Below, one piece after another: positions 59,981 through 64,000 of a DNA stretch of 64,000 nucleotides. Position 1 is the stretch's first letter, and each line of letters begins with the position of its first letter. This DNA comes from CBDFNN01 sp965250215 (GTDB lineage Bacteria; Bacteroidota; Rhodothermia; Rhodothermales; DATKEJ01), in assembly GCA_965250215.1 (NCBI GenBank), contig CBDFNN010000004.1, positions 1,240,001-1,304,000 of the forward strand, read 5' to 3'. Position numbers and translations under genes: made by a program. The notes under the pieces were generated by a model. That model worked only from the letters and a program-made list of their open reading frames with translations, did not search any database and was not told the DNA's origin.

Positions 59981-61687
59981 GTGTCTAGTCCAGTGACCAA
60001 TAACCAAAGACCAACAACCCAATTCGATGCAATCGTTGTCGGCTCGGGCATCTCCGGCGGTTGGGCCGCGAAGGAGCTCTGCGAAAGGGGACTAAAGGTT
60101 TTATTGCTTGAGCGAGGTCGTGAGGTCATTCATGGCAAAGACTATGTAAACGAACACAAGGCGGCCTGGGATCTACCCCACAAAGGACTAGGCGACCGGA
60201 ATAAGTATCGCGAGGAATATCCTGTACAAAGCGAGTGCTACGCTTTCACAGAATGGTCTAAACCATTTTGGGTGAACGACAAAGAGCAGCCATATGAAGT
60301 GGACGAGGGGGGAGAATTCCTCTGGTTTCGAGGCAACCAACTAGGCGGGCGCTCATTGCTTTGGGCAAGACAATGTTATCGCTGGAGTGATCTCGACTTT
60401 GGAGCCAACTTGAATGACGGTCATGGCGTGGACTGGCCCATTCGCTACAAAGATATCGAGCCTTGGTATTCCTACGTAGAAAAGTTTGCTGGTATCTCTG
60501 GCCGGCCAGAAGGAATGTCTCAGCTTCCTGACGGAGAGTTTCTCCCCCCGATGATGATGAACGTGGCAGAACAGAAAATTAAGTCTGGAATTGAGTCGGC
60601 CTATCCAGATCGTAGAATGACAATTGGAAGGGCGGCAGTATTGACTCAAGAGCATCTCGGTCGAGCTGCATGTCACTATTGCGGACCCTGTCAAAATGGT
60701 TGTAGCACTGGATCCTACTTTAGCAGCCAGAGCTCGACTCTACCTGCTGCTTTGGCGACTGGAAATCTGACAATTCAATGTGACGCCATCGTGGAGAGCG
60801 TTCTTTATGATGAGACAAACGATAGAGCAAAGGGTGTCAGATATATTGATGCAAAGAGTAAAGAAAGTCGAGAGCTAGAGGCCAAGATCATTTTTTTATG
60901 TGCTTCGACATTAGGTACAACACAGATTATGCTGAATTCGAAATCGAATCGATTTCCGACTGGCATTGCTAATTCGAGCGGAGTGTTGGGGCATTATCTC
61001 ATGGACCACCTATTTGAGGCGGGGGCTAGGGGCGAGGTACCAGGTCTCGACGACAAGTATACTTTTGGCAATCGACCCAACGGCATCTATCTCATGCGAT
61101 TTCGCAACCTGCTCGAAGGAAGGCAGCAAAATGATTTTGTTCGAGGTTACGCCTACCAAGGATCTGCCTATCGATCGGGTTGGAAGAGAGCGGCAACAGC
61201 GCTGGGAATCGGCGCAGATTATAAAAATTCGATTCGGGAGCCAGGGCCTTGGATGATGGATATCGAAGGATATTGTGAGATGCTCCCTAACTTTGACAAT
61301 TATGCATACCTCGATGAATCCAAGACAGACCAGTGGGGCATCCCAATCTTGAGGATTAACTGCCTATGGGGCGAGAACGAGCTGACTATGATGCAAGATG
61401 CCATGACTCAGGCCGCGGAAATGCTTGTAGCAGCTGGCTGTAAGAATGTCGAGACCTATAACTATCACCCCAAGCCTGGTAGGAGCATTCACGAAATGGG
61501 TACCGCCAGGATGGGAAACGACCCAAAGACTTCAATTCTAAATCAGCATAACCAATGTCATGATGTACCGAATCTCTTCGTGACGGATGGTTCTGTCATG
61601 ACCTCGTCCGCCTGTCAAAATCCAAGTATCACTTACATGGCCCTAACAGCTAGGGCGTGTGCCTATGCTGTTTCAATAATGCAATAG
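59981..61687 (+). CDS. GMC-family oxidoreductase, copy 1
   Basis: 568 residues from GTG 59981 (no ATG is available before the FAD motif). Residues about 6-14 are encoded by a heptamer repeat. FAD-binding 'AIVVGSGISGGWAAKELCERGLKVLLLERG' at 18-46; 'LWFRGNQLGGRSLLWARQCYRWSDLDFGA'; a cysteine cluster 'CHYCGPCQNGCSTG'; and the GMC active-site pair His in 'SIHEMGTARMG' with Asn in 'SACQNPSITYMAL'. Oxidises sugars or other alcohols, passing electrons to the respiratory chain rather than O2 when paired with a gluconate-dehydrogenase-type small subunit, as encoded next. No signal of its own, so export with a Tat-carrying partner is plausible. Confidence 0.9.
   Translation: MSSPVTNNQRPTTQFDAIVVGSGISGGWAAKELCERGLKVLLLERGREVIHGKDYVNEHKAAWDLPHKGLGDRNKYREEYPVQSECYAFTEWSKPFWVNDKEQPYEVDEGGEFLWFRGNQLGGRSLLWARQCYRWSDLDFGANLNDGHGVDWPIRYKDIEPWYSYVEKFAGISGRPEGMSQLPDGEFLPPMMMNVAEQKIKSGIESAYPDRRMTIGRAAVLTQEHLGRAACHYCGPCQNGCSTGSYFSSQSSTLPAALATGNLTIQCDAIVESVLYDETNDRAKGVRYIDAKSKESRELEAKIIFLCASTLGTTQIMLNSKSNRFPTGIANSSGVLGHYLMDHLFEAGARGEVPGLDDKYTFGNRPNGIYLMRFRNLLEGRQQNDFVRGYAYQGSAYRSGWKRAATALGIGADYKNSIREPGPWMMDIEGYCEMLPNFDNYAYLDESKTDQWGIPILRINCLWGENELTMMQDAMTQAAEMLVAAGCKNVETYNYHPKPGRSIHEMGTARMGNDPKTSILNQHNQCHDVPNLFVTDGSVMTSSACQNPSITYMALTARACAYAVSIMQ
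59996..60023. repeat. ACCAANN heptamer repeat inside the GMC-1 N-terminus
   Basis: Units ACCAATA, ACCAAAG, ACCAACA, ACCCAAT, translated as part of the variable N-terminal tail of the oxidoreductase. Confidence 0.7.
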
Positions 61688-61878
61688 GGTGAAGGTCCTT
61701 CTTGACCAATTTCCCTCCTTCCTTAGTCAGCTAGCATAGACGATCAGAGCCGGTAAATAAGTGTCTCGAAGAACCTTCCCCCATTGCATAAATTTTGGAA
61801 AATCAAGGTACATTCCGTCGATCCGTGATTCCGTGATTTTTATTCGCAAAAAGTACTGCATGAATATAGATGTTGTTT

Positions 61879-61958
61879 TTCGAAGCACTTTTTTCCGTCA
61901 CTATATACATTGTGCATGGCATAAATTGATTCAGTTACAGAAATTGGCTGAGAAGAAT
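61879..61958. repeat. Structured intergenic element, copy 2
   Basis: 80 bases beginning TTCGAAGCACTT and ending TTGGCTGAGAAGAAT like copy 1. The middle differs, but 61892-61902 and 61933-61943 can still pair at 9 of 11 positions, in the place of copy 1's stem. It accounts for most of the 321-base gap 61688-62008; the rest shows nothing recognisable. Confidence 0.6.
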
Positions 61959-62008
61959 GACATCTGTATTTATCTCTGCTTACATTCGATAAAGCAAATC
62001 AGGGAATC

Positions 62009-62566
62009 ATGGAAAGAAGAAAAGCACTTGAGAGAATAGGATTACTAACCGGAGCCAGTTTATCAGCCCCCGTCTTAGCTGCAGCACTAGGTGGATGCAA
62101 AGCACCAGTCGCCAGTTACATTCCAGTAAATTTTGATGCCGACCTATTCCGGGCCCTCGGAATAATCTCGGACATAATCATTCCAGAGACCGACACGCCG
62201 GGAGCCAAGGAAGCTGGCGTCGACCAATTTATAGATCTCGCATTGTCTAGTGCCTTCGAGGAAAAAGACAAAGACCTTTTCATCGGTGGCATGAATCAGA
62301 TGAACAATGATTCCCTGGGTGCATACGAACTGCCATTTGCAGATCTCGATTTAGAGAGGCAGACTCAAATTGTAACTGCCATGGATCAAAAGGCGTTTGA
62401 GGATATCGAGGCGGGTGTCCGTCCAAGACCCTTTTTCACCACGCTCAAACAAATAGTCCTCACCGGATATTACACGTCAGAAATTGGAGCGACACAGGAA
62501 TTGAGATGGATCGTGGCGCCCGGTCGTTACGATGGAGCTGCCGAGATGGGAAGAACTTGGGCTTAA
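62009..62566 (+). CDS. Gluconate 2-dehydrogenase subunit 3-like Tat protein
   Basis: 185 residues. Twin-arginine start 'MERRKALERIGLLTGASLSAPVLAAALGGC' with a possible lipobox (GGC), then the subunit-3 domain: 'LFRALGIISDIIIPETDTPGAKEAGVDQFIDLAL', 'DLERQTQIVTAMDQKAFEDI', 'FFTTLKQIVLTGYYTSEIG' and 'WIVAPGRYDGAAEMG'. Small partner of membrane-associated GMC dehydrogenases that carries the complex out by Tat. It sits between two GMC genes and may serve both. Confidence 0.88.
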   Translation: MERRKALERIGLLTGASLSAPVLAAALGGCKAPVASYIPVNFDADLFRALGIISDIIIPETDTPGAKEAGVDQFIDLALSSAFEEKDKDLFIGGMNQMNNDSLGAYELPFADLDLERQTQIVTAMDQKAFEDIEAGVRPRPFFTTLKQIVLTGYYTSEIGATQELRWIVAPGRYDGAAEMGRTWA

Positions 62567-62568
62567 GA

Positions 62569-62586
62569 AGCTCAGCTAGCTGAGCT
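62569..62586 (+). terminator. 18-base perfect palindrome after the subunit 3 gene
   Basis: AGCTCAGCTAGCTGAGCT, two bases after the TAA stop. Could be a hairpin or a protein-binding site; no T-run follows, so termination is uncertain. Confidence 0.35.
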
Positions 62587-62587
62587 G

Positions 62588-62671
62588 TGATGAGTGGGGG
62601 TTTTTGGGTGATGAGTCTCGCCCCGTACTTCATTCACTTTCAAGAGCAAGCCCAAAACACAAAACACAAAA
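62588..62671. repeat. TGATGAG and CACAAAA heptamer blocks before GMC-2
   Basis: Block 1: TGATGAG, TGGGGGT, TTTTGGG, TGATGAG (62588-62615). Block 2: CCCAAAA, CACAAAA, CACAAAA (62651-62671), ending nine bases before the ATG at 62681. Same words as the 24130-24201 repeat. Confidence 0.6.
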
Positions 62672-62680
62672 CTGTTTCTC

Positions 62681-64000
62681 ATGGAGTCATTCAACATCAA
62701 GCAAGAAGAGCAATATGATGCAATTGTGGTCGGATCAGGTATCTCCGGTGGTTGGGCCGCTAAGGAACTGACTGAAAAAGGCCTAAAGGTTTTATTGGTT
62801 GAGAGAGGGAGGATGGTAGAGCACGGAAAAGACTACGTTAATGAGCACAAAGCCGCATGGGACCTTCCATTCAAAGGCTTAGGAGATCGGAAAAAGTATC
62901 GAGAAGAGCATGCCGAGCAAAGCAAATGCTACGCCTTTACAGAATGGTCTGAGCCCTTCTGGGTGAACGACAAAGAAAATGCTTATGACGTGGATGAAGG
63001 TAGTCGATTTGCTTGGATAAGAGGCTATCATCTTGGTGGCAGGTCACTCATGTGGGGCCGACAGTGCTATAGATGGAGCGATCTAGATTTCGGAGCCAAC
63101 GCCAAAGATGGGTTCGGGACGGATTGGCCAATTCGATACAAAGACATTGAGCCCTGGTATTCACATGTAGAAAAATTCGCAGGAATATCCGGTCAGGCAG
63201 AGGGAATGCCACAATTGCCTGATGGTCATTTTCAAAAGCCGATGATGATGACTGCAGCGGAGACATTTGTAAAAGGAGGAATCGAGTCGGCCTATCCAGA
63301 CAGAAAAATGACTATTGGACGAGTCGCCGTCTTAACGGAAGATGTGCCAGGACGGGCTGCCTGTCACTACTGCGGACCATGTCAAAACGGATGCAGCACG
63401 GGTTCTTACTTCAGTAGCCAAAGCTCCACCTTACCTGCCGCTATGGCAACAGGTAATCTCACGATTCAGACGGACGCCATCGTCGAGAGCGTTTTATATG
63501 ACGAAGAATCAGACCGTGCCAAAGGGATTCGATATATAGATGCCAATACCAAGGAGAGCCGGGAAGTAACTGCCAAACTTGTATTCTTATGTGCATCGAC
63601 GCTTGGAAGTACTCAAATCATGCTCAACTCAAAATCGAATCGATTTCCAAACGGGATCGCAAATTCGAGCGGCGCATTGGGACACTACTTAATGGATCAT
63701 CCTTATCAATCAGGAGCTAACGGAGAAGTCCCAGGATTGACGGATAAATACACCTATGGAAACAGGCCCAATGGTATTTACCTGATGCGATTTAGAAATC
63801 TTCTAAATGGACCACAGGAGAAAGACTTTCTGAGAGGCTATGGCTATCAAGGCGGTGCATCTAGATCTGGATGGGGGAGAGGCGCCAGCGAACTAGGAGT
63901 TGGTGCAGATTTTAAAAACTCCCTAAGAACCCCGGCGCCTTGGAGAATGGGCATCGGCGCGTGGGGAGAAATGATTCCTAATTATGACAACTACGCCTAT
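62681..64000 (+). CDS. GMC-family oxidoreductase, copy 2, 3' truncated by window edge
   Basis: 440 residues visible, no stop before the window ends; about 130 residues including the active-site His/Asn region are outside. Starts MESFNIKQEEQYDAIVVGSG; FAD motif 'GSGISGGWAAKELTEKGLKVLLVERG', 'HLGGRSLMWGRQCYRWSDLDFGA', 'CHYCGPCQNGCSTG' and 'STLGSTQIMLNSKSNRFPNG' are nearly identical to copy 1, making it a tandem paralogue. The N-terminal tail before the FAD motif is unrelated to copy 1's repeat-encoded one. Probably forms a dehydrogenase with the preceding subunit 3 protein. Confidence 0.88.
   Translation, partial: MESFNIKQEEQYDAIVVGSGISGGWAAKELTEKGLKVLLVERGRMVEHGKDYVNEHKAAWDLPFKGLGDRKKYREEHAEQSKCYAFTEWSEPFWVNDKENAYDVDEGSRFAWIRGYHLGGRSLMWGRQCYRWSDLDFGANAKDGFGTDWPIRYKDIEPWYSHVEKFAGISGQAEGMPQLPDGHFQKPMMMTAAETFVKGGIESAYPDRKMTIGRVAVLTEDVPGRAACHYCGPCQNGCSTGSYFSSQSSTLPAAMATGNLTIQTDAIVESVLYDEESDRAKGIRYIDANTKESREVTAKLVFLCASTLGSTQIMLNSKSNRFPNGIANSSGALGHYLMDHPYQSGANGEVPGLTDKYTYGNRPNGIYLMRFRNLLNGPQEKDFLRGYGYQGGASRSGWGRGASELGVGADFKNSLRTPAPWRMGIGAWGEMIPNYDNYAY

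Noticed and set aside
61761..62039. 92-codon open frame upstream of the subunit 3 gene
   Set aside because: It runs through the structured intergenic element and into the start of the real gene in another frame; its residues look random.

Overview
The window looks like a chromosome segment of a free-living, probably marine, member of the Bacteroidota/Rhodothermota branch. Evidence: two secreted proteins end in type IX secretion (T9SS) C-terminal sorting domains, preceded by the 'LPVEL..F.A' module typical of that branch; a TonB-dependent receptor is coupled to a DUF4249-type lipoprotein; there is a choice-of-anchor B (LVIVD) protein; lipoprotein signals are abundant; and Shine-Dalgarno sequences are weak or absent before most genes. 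Superimposed on this is a gene set better known from Planctomycetes and Verrucomicrobia: three operons pairing a PSCyt1-DUF1549-DUF1553 c-type-cytochrome-like lipoprotein with a DUF1501 protein. No rRNA, tRNA, CRISPR array, phage or complete insertion sequence was seen.

Layout. 0-4 kb (+): 3' part of a nucleoside-type MFS transporter, ilvE, a DUF1080 protein and a YceI protein. 4.2-11.6 kb (-): first DUF1553/DUF1501 operon, extended by an FG-GAP lipoprotein and a DUF2231-PSCyt1-LRR membrane protein. 11.7-15.9 kb (+): asnB, an AbgT-type transporter and a small PH-like protein. 16.2-21.6 kb (-): M19 dipeptidase and the second DUF1501/DUF1553 pair. 21.7 kb (+): a T9SS-sorted beta-helix protein. 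23.4-31.7 kb (-): AgaI-like amino-sugar-phosphate isomerase, two cyclophilins, a class III nucleotide cyclase, an S9 peptidase, a T9SS cargo protein, and a GNAT acyltransferase overlapping plsY. 32-36.6 kb: NTF2-like protein, acyltransferase-3, ankyrin lipoprotein, and a membrane AraC regulator with a TolB-like/TPR output half. 36.7-39.3 kb: a damaged patch holding a sugar-isomerase relic, an odd Nramp-fold transporter and a frameshifted T9SS-sorting-domain relic. 39.4-44 kb (-): third DUF1501/DUF1553 pair, divergent from a secreted VCBS protein. 46-50.6 kb (-): PEP-mutase-family enzyme, Ada, choice-of-anchor B protein. 50.8 kb (+): CSLREA-type beta-helix protein. 53-57.8 kb (-): DUF4249-like/TonB pair and a second Nramp-fold transporter. 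58-64 kb (+): SSS symporter, then two GMC oxidoreductases flanking a gluconate-2-dehydrogenase-subunit-3-like protein (the second GMC runs off the window).

The genes describe a heterotroph that imports and oxidises sugars, nucleosides, peptides and other small organics and displays many repeat-built proteins on its surface.

The most striking feature is not a gene. About twenty short tandem repeats of period 7 (less often 8), in roughly eight sequence families, lie almost exclusively at gene boundaries. Many contain or touch the stop or start codon, so that a few proteins have repeat-encoded tails. A second, separate signal is a pair of ~80-base intergenic elements (56347-56428 and 61879-61958) with near-identical ends and diverged but still self-complementary middles.
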